Shown: piece by piece, positions 1 through 12,758 of the stretch
Layout of the letters: every line of letters starts with the position of its first letter
Position numbering within the stretch: the first letter of the stretch is position 1
Assembly: GCF_030272615.1 (NCBI RefSeq)
Contig: NC_081405.1
Span: 156,755,454 to 156,819,453, forward strand
DNA: 64,000 nucleotides
Source of the DNA: Cryptomeria japonica
Taxonomy: Eukaryota > Streptophyta > Pinopsida > Cupressales > Cupressaceae
Direction of reading: 5' to 3'
The notes under the pieces: model-generated
Told to the model about the DNA's origin: nothing
Database searches by the model: none
Seen by the model: the letters and a program-made list of their open reading frames with translations, nothing else
Translations under genes and position numbers: made by a program

Positions 1-32
1 GCATTCCAAAATTTGTTATTTTTTTTTAGTTT

Positions 33-178
33 GGTTGAAGGATTTTTACAGTTGGGAAAATTGGTAGCTCTTTCGAAATTTTTATCCAGGATAGATTAAC
101 CAATTTGGTTGAAGGATTTCTACAGTTTGGAAAATTGGTAGCTCTTCCCAAACTTTCATCCAGGAAAGCTTAACCAGG
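33..178. repeat. Tandem duplication of a ~74-bp unit
   Basis: Two diverged copies lie head to tail, at about 33-106 and 107-178. Both run from 'ggttgaaggattt' through 'gaaaattggtagctctt' to 'atccagga' and 'ttaacc'. No ORF is supported. It may continue to the left of the window. Confidence 0.8.
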
Positions 179-2550
179 TCGGATTATTTGATCTGTTGTT
201 TTGTTTAATAAAAATAAATAAAAATGGAAAATGAAATATTCTCTGTGAATTCTTGTTTGTTTCATTGTTTTGATTGTTTGAATTTGTTCATTAAATCTGC
301 CTGAGAATAAAAATAAATAAATAAATCTAACTGATATAACATATTTGGGTGTTTAAATTTAATCAGTTTCCATTTTTTTAAAATCAGGCAAAAAATGAAA
401 TGGACAGGAAAACTTTTCATGATTTTGTTATTTGATTTCCAATTTCTGGTTGAATATAGTTTTGATTCATATTTTATTTCTATTATTAAACTTAAGCCAA
501 AAGGAATTATTTTGGTTTAAAAATTCTTCCCTGGCATGTTGTTATGCTGCCAAATTTTGTTCCAAAAAGAAACCCCCGTAGAAGTTTTTATTATGTTGTT
601 TCAGAATGTCAATAATATCTCCAAATTTATAAACGGGGTTTCTACGAAACGTTTTGGGTTTGTTAGTGACTTTGCATTCTAACTTCTGTATAAATTGCAT
701 AAAAATCAAGTTCTGGGTTTTTGATAAATGATAGAAACCGTGTGACTGTGTTTATTTATATATATTTTTCTATATATAAGGACTTGAGATTTTTATATGG
801 CTGATAGAAAATGAAATTTAAGTTGATATGATTTGTTTGAAATTTATAATGATATATGGATCTTATATTTAATTTTGCATTTATAGGCAATTTAGTCAAT
901 ATGAGTTTGTTGGGAAACCAAAATCTTTAATTAGATTAATTTATGGCATTTGACTATTATTATTTTTATTTTTTTTGAAAAAAAATGGTTGTTTGGAAAT
1001 CATAATGCTTATGCACATTTCTTCATTCAATTGTGAATTGAAAGCTATTTGGTTCAATTTTGTGTAAAAGAGTAAATTTTCTTGTATATGTCGTATGGAT
1101 GTAACTGTCATTGTTTTGCAAGTTAAATAGAATAATTAGTGATTTTTGAAATTATGTATTACTTTTATGTTTTTTTTTTAAAACAATAAGTATAGATAAA
1201 CTGTGTCAAGTTAAAATAAAAATGATGTTTTATTTTGAAAATGAATATCATATGTTTGTGTGATTAAAGAATAATTGATTTTATATCACTCGGTGCTCTG
1301 CTTACTATATTAATGTATTTATGGTTTGAAAACTCATGATGACGTATTTATGTTATTGTACGATGTAATCAAACTTTAGGGAGTTAGAAACCCATCAACG
1401 CCTATTCCTAGACAAGGTAGATTACTGCAATCAAACTTAGATCCTCTAGAAAACTGGATCGATTGTAATGTTTAACCAATGTGTAAAAAAATTGTCTTCT
1501 CTGGGTTATGCCTGTGCATATTTAAATTTATGTTTTTGCATTTGCTTAGGGAATGGCAAGTCCTTGTTTGTAATTGTTGGTTATTGTCGTTTGTCGGTTT
1601 GGGTACTGGTTTAAGTCTTTGATCCTGAATCTTGATTGTTTTTATGTGATGGTTTGTATTCGATCATGTCCTTTGTGCGAGTGTTTAATATTGATTTGTT
1701 GTAGACCAGAGCTGGTCACGTCTCTAGTTAGAGTATTGTCAGTCAGTGCACCCCGTATAAAGTTTAGTTTGACCAAGTGGGTAATCCTACCATATTGAAC
1801 TCCGTTTTCTTGACCTTGTGTATTCTTGGGTTTTAGGAGTTTGCTTGAATATGTTTGCTATTGTGTTGTTGTGTTTCCTTTGATAGGAGCACGGTTGTGG
1901 AGTTGTCCTGATGTTTATTGCCCTAATCAGAACTTGATATTCATGTGAGACCATGGGATGCTTATGATGGGTTGCAAAGATTTAGTTTCGTGGATGCTCC
2001 AGTTGATCTTTTATAATTGCTTCTTATTATGTTCAGTTGGATCCTTTCCTATTCAAGGATCATTCATGTATTTATTTGACCAATGTGGTCGTATGTATTA
2101 TTGGTTATGTTCGCCTTGATGGTAGGATTGTAAATGATGTGAACCTTATGTATTCTTCACTATTAATTAAGTATCAGAGGGGTCTTGCAGTTGAGCAGAC
2201 CCGAAGATGTAGCCAACTAGGGGTGAACTCTGAGATCATTTCGTTGTTATGTGGTGTTTTTCCATTCTTATGTTACCTTTTAATTTGTCATGTATGGATG
2301 CTTTATGTTAAAATGTATAATGGGGATTAGATGAAATTAATCATAAATGCATGTAGTCATTTTATTAAATGCAGTAATAGGGATCATAAAAAAATTTAGA
2401 TTTGATTGGAATATATTCAGTTATTGATAGCGCAATTAAGTATGCATGGAAAGTATTCATTAGTTTATGATGAAGTTAAAGTACGTTATGGAACTAGATG
2501 CATGGGATGTGTTTAATGTAAGATTGAACATAATGAATGGTTAAAAGTTA
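179..2550. other. T-rich non-coding DNA, no gene seen
   Basis: The plus strand is strongly T-rich with many stops in all frames. The longest open frames, at 1574-1798 and 2037-2330, have no recognisable domain and no coding character. Strand-biased T-richness would suit an intron of a plus-strand gene outside the window, but no exon or splice pair can be defended. I see nothing else here. Confidence 0.5.
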
Positions 2551-2760
2551 TTGGATGAACTTAGTCATGTTATCCATAGCTTTAACTCTAATGGATGAAC
2601 CTCATTGTTCCATCTATATTTTAACCTTAATGGATAAACTCATCATGTAATCTAATTTTAATTTTAATGGGTGAATTTCCTCATGTTAGCTACATCTTCA
2701 AGCATAATGGACAAACACATCCTATTATCTATAATTTTAATGTACTAAACAAATTATATC
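2550..2760. repeat. Degenerate tandem repeat, ~55-bp period, about 4 copies
   Basis: The phrase 'taatggatgaac..catcatgttatcta' recurs four times with substitutions near 2552, 2590, 2630 and 2667, and more weakly near 2708. Copies are well diverged, so the array is old. No coding potential. Confidence 0.6.
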
Positions 2761-4203
2761 TTGGTTTAAAGTAATAACATGAAATTAAGTTAACTTGCTT
2801 AATTGGACCAAATGTCGTGAGTTGAGTTAGATGTTAAATTAAGTAATCACGTTGGGAAACTCCTTAGGTATTGTTTAGTCTTCTGCTGTGTTATCTGAGC
2901 TTTTGATAACTCATTGTATCATTATGTTATCTTATTTTATTTGTTTTTAATTATTTGCACTCCATTTGTGTGTTTTAGCTTTATCCCTTCGGGGTTTCCT
3001 AGCAAGGCATTACAATGGTGGCCCAACATCTAGAATAGAATCCATATCCCTAGGAAAATTAAATTCAATCATAAAGAACCCCCTAGAATCAGATTACATC
3101 TCCACCCAATCCTACTAAATACGAATTCAATATGTTGATGGTGGGATTAGCATAGATAACTCTAAGTGAATGAAGATTGTCCACTCCTATTGAAAAGAAA
3201 CAAAATTAATCCTAGAAGGTTCATTTCAACTCATTTGTTGACCATATTGGACAACTAAATGGCCTATGTGAGATCTATTATATGAGTGACTTTTGATGTT
3301 AATTAATTTAGTGTAAGCTTGTATCTATTCATTCAATCAATTTCAATTCTCGCAAATATGAAATCATGTAAGATTCAAATCAATTCAATTAAATTCACTC
3401 AAATTTTCTTGTTAATGTCGACAGGTATTTTGTGATGGTACCAAGGGGTGGAGTGTAATGGCATGAGCATGTGAATGTGAGTGTGCTAACAAAAACTCTT
3501 ACATTTTATCTTAAATTTGTTAACCATTTATATATCAAAATATTAATATTAAATATTAAAATAATATTTTCAAAATAAAGACTACATCAAATTATAAGTT
3601 TTAGATAGATGTATAAATATAGAATAAAAAAAAAATTATATTAAAAAAAATCAACCATTTCATAATTGCAATGTATAGGAATTTTTTTTAAAAAATATTA
3701 ATAAATATGAGGAATACTTAATTTTGTTTAAAAATATATTTTAGAAATTATTATTTTTCAATGATTTTTTTAAATAATGACAAGAAGTTTAAATTTTAAA
3801 TATAAAAGATTAAAATGGAATTAGAAATTAAAATAAAAAAAATTGTATTAGGAAAAAAATAAACAATGTATCTATACAATAGAATTTAAATGTCCTTCTA
3901 TGTAGTAAATATAATTTAAAGTAAAATAAAATAATCTTAAGGTAAATAAAATATTCCCAATTGATATCTCTCGGCTTTTATTATATATATATATATATAT
4001 ATTAATTAAATTTTCTTACATTAATTTTTTATATCGATTATCGATTGTGGATTTAAAATAGAGGCAATTTTTTGTACATCATACTTTTGACATAGACCAA
4101 TATTATAAGATATATTAATGATTTAGTTAACTTATATATTTTTAAAATTATATGTATTCTGAATAATATTTAAAAATTATACTTAAATTAAATAGATTAT
4201 TTA
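2761..4203. other. AT-rich intergenic DNA with a TA microsatellite
   Basis: Very AT-rich sequence with no supported ORF, RNA gene or LTR end. A pure TA run lies near 3983-4001. Nothing else recognised. Confidence 0.5.
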
Positions 4204-4220
4204 ATATATATGTTAAATTT

Positions 4221-4351
4221 GTCTTTGGACATGTAGTGTCGCGGTTAAAACACTTCGTTGGTGAAGCGGCCACCAAGGTTCAAATCCTTGCTGGGCCACT
4301 GTGCTCACAAGCCGGAGGGCGTGTTGTGCGAGCATCATCGGTCAAAAAAAT
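4221..4351 (+). mobile_element. tRNA-derived SINE with 17-bp target-site duplication
   Basis: The 131-bp body has an RNA polymerase III promoter of tRNA type: an A-box-like TAGTGTCGCGGTT at 4234-4246 and a B box GGTTCAAATCC at 4277-4287. A GC-rich non-tRNA body follows and ends in a short A run at 4344-4350. The insertion is flanked by a perfect 17-bp direct repeat, atatatatgttaaattt, at 4204-4220 and 4352-4368. These are the hallmarks of a LINE-mobilised SINE. It cannot be a working tRNA gene because the acceptor stem does not close. The SINE family is not named because no database comparison was possible. Confidence 0.85.
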
Positions 4352-4589
4352 ATATATATGTTAAATTTAAATTTTATATATTGTTTGAATTAATATTTCC
4401 TTTAAATTTAATTATTATACTTTAATAAATCTATAAATAAATTAATTAATATAATGTAATATAATAATTAATTAAATTAAATAATATTATTCATATATTA
4501 TTATACAATTATTTATATACTATAATCAATTTAAATATTTAATATATATTATAATTTAAATTTTATTAATTAAAAAAGAAAGATAGAAA

Positions 4590-5882
4590 TGGCGGAGCAG
4601 AGGAAAGCTGGCGAAAATGTGAATCTAAATTCGCAAGGAAATTCAAAATATAAGAACTTGAATGCTAGAACAAGGGCAAAACAGAGGAACACAAAGAATT
4701 ATAAACTTTTGATGTTGACTTAGACCACAAATGATGTCGGAATGCTAGAAGAACTAGTAGCATTTTCCATTTTATTGGGCCGAGGATGGACAGAGAAAGA
4801 ATTAGGGTTTGGATCACGAAATTTTGGAAAACTTGAGAGATCATTAAATTCATGGCCAAACAGTTTTTCACTGCCATTTTTTTCTCACTGGAGGAAAGGG
4901 AAAGTGCTGCAATGTGGACTCTGGATGATGGAGAAGAGTCTGTCATGCATGCAAAGATGGTATCCCAATTTTAATTCTGCTAAACTAAACTCATATTATA
5001 GGCCATTGTGAATTCGACTTTATAATCTTGCTATCAAGTACTGGCCAGAAGATTGTCTTGAGAAGATCGCTTGATAATTAAGAACTATGATAGATATCGA
5101 TGTAGACATTGTTGAGGGAGATTTATACCGATTCGCATGATTAAAAATATTAGCTATTAGACAGATACCAAAAGAAAATTGACTTTGTGGGGATGGGGAT
5201 CACTAACTCAATAGATAGTAATCGAAGAGAAGAAATTGTTTTGTATGCATTATGAAAGGCAAGAACATATGGAGAAAGATTTCGAAATCAAACCTAGAGC
5301 AATTAACAAGTAGGTTCTCAAAATGTAGAGTAAGAATACGAGAGTTCCATTGGCTCTGAAAATTTTGAATATGTTGTTGTAGGGAATCCCAATTCATGTA
5401 GCGATCATTCCTACACAGATGAAATCTGTGGTGATTGCAGAGTGGCACAAGACAATCCTAAAGAGGAAGATGCACTAATAGATGGTGATCTGCGCCCATT
5501 AACTATATACAAAAGATTATAAATCATGGATCAGATGAAGATTAAATGAAGATAAATCTTACTCCAAAGGTGATCAGTAGAATGGAATATATCAAATAAA
5601 AGAGTAAACTAGTTGAGGAAGCAAGAATGTTTGAGGAAGAAGATGATTCGAATGGCTAGGATGAATCAGACCATGATGATTTGGCAATCATATAACAAAG
5701 GTGCATCAACCAATCTGCATCAAAAGCTTTGGGAGCATCAAAACCTAGGAAAGTCAAAGGGCAGAAGTCAAAGAACAAAATAGAGAAGAAGAAGCAGTAG
5801 AGAAGGGCTTCGCCAACATTAAGAAATTTATGAACAAATCCAAGGGAGGAGAGGCCTCCCTTGGAAATAAACAGAGTGTGTA
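4590..5882 (+). pseudogene. Probable LINE ORF1 region, fragmented
   Basis: This stretch lies just upstream of the LINE endonuclease. It begins with an ATG in good context at about 4590 and is rich in Lys/Glu codons and interrupted by many stops. No zinc knuckle or RNA-recognition motif could be read with confidence. The assignment as ORF1 rests only on position. Confidence 0.4.
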
Positions 5883-6540
5883 ACATGGAATGTCAAGGGT
5901 GTAAATGACCTTTGACAAAAGATGCTTAGTTAAGCGTCACCTTGAGAAATTACTAGTTGACATTGCTATCCTACAAGAAAACAAAATTGGAAATAGAGAA
6001 GCAACAAAATTCGTTAAATATAGCCAAACTTTGTCGGGGATGTTTCAAACGGCATGTGGCTCAGCTGGTGGTCTCGGTGTCTTATGGAGAGGAAATAGTT
6101 TTTCGATCAAAATGATAGAAACACATACGAATTGGATGATGTGTCAGATAAAATGTATCAATTCGAACATTCATTTCCTTTTGTTGAATATCTATGGTCC
6201 AACCAAAACGGAGAATAAAATGGCCACTTAAAAACAAAATAAAGGATGTGCATGATCTCCCCTACATACATGATGCTGACTTTATGGCAATTCTCAGCCT
6301 AAGTGAAAAGAGTGAGAACATTAACAAGTTAAATAGATCAATCCAAGACTTCAGGAACTTTATTGAGGATGTGGGGGTGATTAACTATTCTATAATGAAT
6401 GAAATAATTACCTGGACTAATAGGCGAGCTGGATTCACTAACATTTTGGAAAAACTTGATAGGTTCTTGATTTCATCAAATTGGTTAAGAAAAACAATGA
6501 GTATAGAGGGAAAGATTCTTTCCATGTAAGTGTCAGACCA
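5883..6540 (+). pseudogene. LINE endonuclease domain remnant
   Basis: The start reads TWNVKGVND, a stop, then KRHLEKLLVDIAILQENK. This matches the N-terminal signature of LINE endonucleases, whose usual form is W-N-x-R-G followed by 'D-I-x-x-L-Q-E-T/N-K' with a catalytic Glu. Further on, 'LLLNIYGPT' resembles the motif before the catalytic Asp-x-Asn, and 'TWTNRRAGFTNILEKLDRFLIS' matches the conserved 'TW-x-N-x..-S-x-L-D-R' block. The frame shifts near 6200 and stops recur. Such an enzyme would nick target DNA to prime reverse transcription; this copy cannot make it. Confidence 0.75.
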
Positions 6541-7134
6541 TTTCCCAATCTCCCTTGAAATCAAAATGGAAGAGAAGCCAAGGAACTATACTTCAAACTC
6601 AAATGCATGTGGTCGTGAGATGAGAATATACTAAACTAGGTGACAAGAACAATCAGTTATAGATTTACCAAAAAATTGCAATACTTAAAAATGAAACTGA
6701 AGAAGTGGAATAAAGAAGTCTTTAAAAATATTTTCGAAAATAAGGAACGAATTGAACAATATTTAGCGATGCTAAACAATAAAGTGATTGCACCCATGGT
6801 ATGTACAAAGCTGACTTCGAGCAACAACAAATACTGAAGCAAGAGCACAAGAATATTTTTGTGTGCGAAAAGATCTATCAACGAGACAAGGCAAGGGATG
6901 TTTGGTTAAAGTCTGGTGACAGGAACACGAAATTTTTCCATGCACCAACCAAAGCCAAGAGGGCACAGAACAAGATTGATCAAATTATAAAGAAATCAGA
7001 CTGAACACTGATATCAAGTTGGTTTTTAAATCAAGGAAGAAGCCATGGATTATTTTCAGGGGCTGTTGGGAAACAAGATTCGCCGTATAGAGGGTACCAT
7101 TGACCAGATTTTAGACTACATCTCAAAGCTTATT

Positions 7135-8314
7135 TTGAAGGCAGATAAAGAAATGCTGAATGCATCAATCACAATGGAGGAGGTCAGAATTGTTGCATTT
7201 TAGTTGAATTCCGACAAGTCATCTGGACCTTACGAATTTCTAGTGAAATTCTATCATAAGTGTTGGTCTTTTACTGGCATTGATCTGTGGAATACTGTGA
7301 AGGAAATTAGAAGCAAGAAGAAATTTGTCAAAGATATCAATAACATGGCAATTGCCCTCATACCAAAAAAAATGAACTCTAATTCTTTCGATGAATATAG
7401 AGCCATCTCACTCTGCTGTGTAATTTATAAAATTATTTCTAAGGTATTGGATCATAATGGATTTATACCAACTAAATAAATCATCGAAAATATTGTTGTG
7501 ACTACTGAGATAATTCACCCAATGGGAAGACAGAGGATAAAAGGAATGATGGTGAAGTTGGATGTAAAGAAGGCCTATGACGGAGCTGACTAGGATTTTT
7601 TTGAGATCAGTCATGAGTAAGTTTGGTTTTAATGATCAATGGTTGGAACTGATATATTAATGTATATCTACAATAAGATACTCACTATTGGTTAATGTGT
7701 CTCTTTGTGGCTACTTTGAGGCTACAAATGGGCTGAGGCAAGATGACCCTTTTACCCCCTTTCTATTTGTGATCTTGGCAAAAGCAATAAGGAGATCTTT
7801 TAGAAAATGCAGCGATGGTGGGTTACGGAAAGGTACAAAGCTTGCTAACAACGTTGATCCTATAAGTGATGACCAATTTGTTGATGATGTTATCTTGTTT
7901 GGCAAAGCCAATATAAAGGAGGTAAAAGCTATCAAGGATTCCTTGGAAGAATATTCAAAACTATTTATCCAAACCATGAATAGAGAAAAGTCAGAAATAT
8001 TTTTCTTCAACACTAAGAATGTGGTACAAAAAAGAATTACCAACCTGTTTGATTTCCTTATTTCCTCTCTCCCGATCAAATACCTCGGTGCACCAATCTC
8101 TCCTAGGACTTGTAGATCAAGCCACTCAGAGGAGGTCATGGAAAATTGCAGAAGCAAAATAGTTGTGTGGAAAAGAAAATGGCTCTCTCTTGCAGGAAGC
8201 ATAACAATGATTACATCTATTTTGTTCAATGTTCCCATTTACTTCGTGTCATGCTACCAAATCACACACAAGATAGAATCCAATCTGGAAAGCTTTCTCA
8301 AGAAATTTCTCTAG
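7135..8314 (+). pseudogene. LINE reverse transcriptase remnant
   Basis: RT motifs appear in order across several frames: a degenerate G-P-D-G-x block (SSGPYEFLVKFYHKCW, about 7217), IALIPKK with 'YRAISLCCVIYKIISKVL' (about 7350-7450), 'LDVKKAYDGA' (about 7558), 'GLRQDDPFTPFLFVILA' (about 7730, family form G-x-R-Q-G-D-P) and the catalytic box FVDD (about 7878). 'IKYLGAPISP' and 'WLSLAGS' mark the C-terminal part. The longest open piece is 7688-8314. Stops and a frameshift between about 7480 and 7690 make it non-functional. Confidence 0.85.
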
Positions 8315-9524
8315 CAGGCGTTAAAAGAGATTTTTTTTTTTTTAAATACCTCTAATTTATTGGGAAAAGGATTGTGCTCCAAAATGTATGGGTGGCTCTT
8401 GGATGAGATGCATGAAGTATCAAAACTTAGCCCTAGGTGCTAATATTTCATGGAAAATGTATAGAGAACCACATCAGCTCTGGTGCAATGTTTTTTAAAT
8501 AATGTATATGGATGGAACTGATCCTAGTAGGATTTTAACAATTGGAAACTCTAATTGTGTCTCAGCAATATGGATATTTTTGTGGGAAAGCAGGAGTTAT
8601 ATCAGTAATCACCTTAGGTGCAAGATTGTCAATGGTAGACGAGAAGACTTCTGAACTGATTCTTGGAATGGTCATAATCCTCTTAGGTAATTGGAAGGGG
8701 TGGCAAGCCATGTTGAAAATGCACAAGCATGTTTGGGTCAAAGGTAGCAGACTATGTTGTTATGGCTTCCAACTGTCTGGGTGAGAAGTATGAATGGATC
8801 AATGTGGCAAACCTATCGATGCTTGATGACATCATGCGTACTTTACAATCAGGATTATCTCAAAGAAAGATACTCTTGAACAACCAAAGCAATGGGATAA
8901 TACAGTGTGGCTATGCAATTCAACATGCAATCCAAACTGATAAGGATTGGCCTTTAGTTTTGTGTTAGCATACCTCGATTTTGACCAAAGATGGGGCTTT
9001 ATTCTATATAGTAGTACACAAAAGAATATTAACAGCTGAAAGACTTGCCTCAATTGATATTTGTGGTCCATCGAGGTGCCCCTAACCATCTTCTACTTGA
9101 ATATCCATTTGCATATATGTGTTGCGGTTGGGTACAACCTTCACTAGGTTGGTATGGGCCTCGAAAAGGGAATATTATGGAGGTCATGAGAAGTTGTCCA
9201 GGATTAAAACACATGCCTTATGGGTGGATGTATGCATTATCTCACCTTCTCTTCTTGTCTAGTAGATCTAGAAGGAAAGGAACACAAGAGTCTCTAACAA
9301 TATGTACAAGTTAGTTGAGGAGGTAATTAGAACAATAAAAGAAAGCATATGTGAAGTAGCAAACACAAAATGTAAGGTGAAATTATGAATGTTCTTTACC
9401 AAATGGGACAAGGATAAGGAGGTACATGACAAGTGGAAGGATCTTAAATGGTGAAGGGGAAATAAGGGACAAAATATAAAAAATAATTGAAGCAAATTGG
9501 ATCGTTCTTGGCTTAGAGAGGTTC

Positions 9525-9896
9525 AAGCTTGACTTTGATGGCACTACAAAGGGGAACCCTGGCTTGGCTAGATTGGGTTGCATTATAAGAGACACTAATG
9601 ACAAACATTTGTGGGCACTTTCAAAAATGGTTGGTAGTGTCACTAACAATGAAGCTAAAATGGAAGCACTCATTTTAGGGCTACGTTTGTGTAAAGAAAA
9701 AAATCTAAAAAATATGGATTTTGAAGGTGATTCACAACTATGTGTTCAATTCATAATTAGAAAAGGTATGCAAGATTCAAGCTGGGTCAATTTGGCATGG
9801 GATCATCTGAGCTATATAGGATATTTCACCATATGTCTTATATTTTGTGAGGCCAAAATGGCTAATAGCAACTTGGTAAAACATGGCATTACATAG
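9525..9896 (+). pseudogene. LINE C-terminal RNase H domain remnant
   Basis: The frame reads 'LDFDGTTKGNPGLARLGCIIRD' (starting near 9530), then 'NNEAKMEALILGLRL' and 'DFEGDSQLCV'. This is the D-G-x-x-x-x-N-P-G-x-A-G, E-A-x-x-x-A-L and G-D-S signature of plant-type RNase H at the end of some LINE ORF2 proteins. The three acidic residues (Asp, Glu, Asp) are retained. The segment is open to 9893 but is separated from the RT by about 1.2 kb of broken coding sequence. Confidence 0.75.
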
Positions 9897-10050
9897 AAGG
9901 AAGACACAATTATGGACTCGAATATCAATAGATGGTAAGGTTTGGAAGTGATTACATCAAAGTAACAACCAAATATATTTTAAGAGAATTAGGGTATATA
10001 TGAGCTCTCTACGAAAACCAATGCTTTTAATAAAAAAAACTTCACCAAAA

Positions 10051-11020
10051 AAGAGGACTTTTTTCAGTGCAAACTAGTAGAGACTTGGTAATTAGGTTTC
10101 CGGCATGTGGGCCACTCACATAATTCATAGAGTCCTTTGTCAATGATCTAATTATTGTATGATATGAGATGGTTAGGATTGAAAAATACATTGTTTAAAG
10201 AATGGTTAGTGAATGCATGAAAATTCGATACTAAGTTATTATCGAAGTAGTCTAAATTAATATTGGTTGAGTGATGATAGAAGCCTATAAGTAAAAGCCC
10301 AATTTAACAACAGCAAAGCAACAAGGTTCCTATTGAAGAATGCAAGGACTGAGTTTACAAAAATTGTGTCTAAATCTTTAAGGGGAATGGGTGCACTTAA
10401 GATGAAACCATTGTGAAATAGATCCATTAAATATGCAATGATTGCAGATAATTTAAGGCTGACTACAAGAAAAGATTTCATGGCACAGACTGATGTATTA
10501 CAGTTAAATTTGAAAGTATATTGAAATGAACTGAGTGGAAAAGAAAAAACTAAATAACCAATGAAATACAATGCATAGGGGGGATAAATATATGATGCAA
10601 ATGTGTCAATCTATTCATGGGATGTAGATCCCCAACCTTTAAGACTAAACAAGATTCTTTGGTGAGGTACACTCTTACATTTTTTAGTGCTTGTATATAT
10701 GTAAATACACTTGCATGGCATTAAAGAAACAAAGGTGTACATATATTTAGACCAAAGCAGAGAACCCAATATTAGAAAATGTATACACAAACCCTCTCAA
10801 CAAAACATGACCTGATTTCACTAGTCATAATTAATTTCAAGCATAGAGCATCCAAAGTCTTTGATCAAAAGATTAAAAAAAATAGCATAAAGCATAGGCT
10901 TGTGAATCATAAATTATGAACATCATTTTGACACAAAATAAATGATGCACCAAAGTCCACACACTCAAAACAGCAACAAAAAGTCATATACCTCTAAAGC
11001 CTACAAAATAGATTTGTTGA
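10051..11020. other. Intergenic DNA, nothing recognised
   Basis: AT-rich sequence. The minus-strand open frame at 10257-10571 shows no domain and no codon bias. I see no LTR end, tRNA or promoter here. Confidence 0.4.
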
Positions 11021-11434
11021 AAGGCCCTAGAATTTTTTAAACAAATTCAAGTGGTAGATGTAAAGCCAGAGTTGACAACACCTCTCAATATAATTCCAGC
11101 ATGTGCTAAAATGGGACCTTTAGAACAAGTTATTGATATACATCAAAACATAATGTAAATGGGATTGTTGTTAAATGTTATAGTTGTGATTGCCCAAGTA
11201 GATATCTATACAAAATACGAAAGCATAAATAGGGCACGTGAACTATTTGGAAAAATCCCTCAAAAAAAAGGTTATTACTTGGTAATCTCCCCTTTGTAGT
11301 TTCTGCTTATGTAAACTGGGGGCTCTAGAGCAAGATATTAACATTGAACATACCATAAATAATAGAGGAATTTTGTCTAGTGTATTTGCAACTACCATTT
11401 TAGACATGTGTACAAAATATGGAAGCATATATTA
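11021..11434 (+). pseudogene. PPR-repeat pseudogene fragment
   Basis: From 11021 one frame reads KALEFFKQIQ, then DVKPELTTPLNIIPACAKMGPLEQ, 'IDIHQNIM', one stop, and 'DIYTKYESINRARELFGKIPQ'. This is the repeating signature of plant pentatricopeptide-repeat proteins (family forms: 'ACAKLGALEQG', 'IHQ', 'ALVDMYAKCGSIEDARELFDKMP'). A second, frame-shifted unit at about 11305-11430 reads CLCKLGALEQ and 'ILDMCTKYGSIY'. PPR proteins bind organellar RNA and take part in editing or processing. The stop, the frame change and the short length show this copy is dead. Confidence 0.8.
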
Positions 11435-12758
11435 ACTGCAAAAAGTACTTGTAGATACAGTGTTGGATAGATACTGGTGTTGTTCCTAAGGATTATGTTG
11501 ACAACACATCAAGAGACAAACCCTAACTGCTTAGGAAATTTTAAGAAAAATTGATCTCATATGTAGTTAAATAGAAAAATCTTTTCTATTACAAAATGCT
11601 TGTCAAAACGTAGCCATAAGGCCAATAACAAGAATAACAACAATCATGATAAAATTCAATGCTAATCAAACTATTGTGTGAGAAATCAAAATATGTTTAG
11701 AATTTTTTTAATTTAAATTGTAAATGGTCTCTTTCAAAAAAAGTTGATAAACCCCATATGATGTTTTACATTCTTGGGCCTATTTATCAAATTGGTACAT
11801 AAAAAGGGAATCAAAATTCATACTCTTGGGTGAAAAATGAGCATAAGAATGGTCATGGAGAGGTAGAGGTGCCACCACCACCTTGTCAAGGCTTATGTAA
11901 GGAGTGTTTTTGGTTCTTTTTCTAAGAAATTCTTCCAAATATTTAAAGCATGACATCTTGGCAAATCCATCTCTATTGTCCTCGTTGTGTTTGGATTTGG
12001 TGTAGTGTAGGTAGCAACTAGATAGAGAAGAATAACGCTCTAACAAGCTAGATGCAATGCATCCAACAAATGATACCATGTAGATTCCCTAGGTAACTTT
12101 AATAGATGTGATACCACCTAGTTGTGGCATCTAAGCCATAGACTGCCTCTGAAAGGGATAATTTATTCAAGCGAACCCAAAAAAGAGAGAAAGGCATTCA
12201 ATATCATAGAAAAACTCCACCGAAAAAATCCTCAAGTCCTAGAAAAATAGTTAAATGGATAGGGACAAGCTCAAAGCTCATGTCTAGCACATGAGACATA
12301 CTGCTGAAAAGAAAAGAACCATAAGAAACAACTTTGTCCATGATTATAGAGGCTTGAATCTCACCACAAACCCACTCACAAAGTTCACACAAAGGAATAC
12401 AAGCTTGAAAACAAGACAAGTGGATTAGATGTAGAAATTTTCAAAGCTTTGGGGACTGTAAATGACCACTAAAATGGGTTAGAACCTTGAAGAGAAACCT
12501 ATGAGTATAATTACTCAAATTCCCCTTTTTCATTAGCTCTAAAATTGAGAAGATGTTAATCACGGAGGAGTTGAATCTCAGAATTGGGAGGTGAAATACT
12601 CCACCAAGGTAGTAAAACGATTTTGAATCTGGAAAGCCATGTATGAGTCATATTATATAGAGAAAGAAAAATAAATGGCTATTGTACCATGTTTGAGGAC
12701 AAAATCGATGATAGTGATTGAGTTTGGGAAAAGTAGAATGAATATCAACACACATTAT

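Larger units (their letters stand above)
4575..10050 (+). mobile_element. Degenerate RNase H-containing LINE (non-LTR retrotransposon)
   Basis: Plus-strand relics occur in the correct LINE order: a possible ORF1 region from about 4590 ('atggcggagcagagg'), apurinic-type endonuclease from 5883, reverse transcriptase from about 7135 to 8314, and a C-terminal RNase H from about 9525. Each domain is broken by stops and frameshifts, so the copy is dead. The 3' end is placed near 10,050, after 'tttaataaaaaaaactt', which resembles a LINE tail. The 5' boundary and any target-site duplication could not be fixed; AAAAAAGA-like sequence occurs at both ends but is too simple to prove a duplication. Confidence 0.75.

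Noticed and set aside
1574-2330. Two plus-strand frames that could be small genes
   Set aside because: No conserved motif, unfavourable composition and no splice or promoter support; likely chance in T-rich DNA.
4234-4310. Apparent tRNA gene
   Set aside because: A and B boxes are present but no acceptor stem closes and a GC-rich body plus A tail follow; it is the head of a SINE.
7711-8238. Minus-strand frame of 175 codons opposite the LINE RT
   Set aside because: Shadow of the RT frame; no motif of its own.
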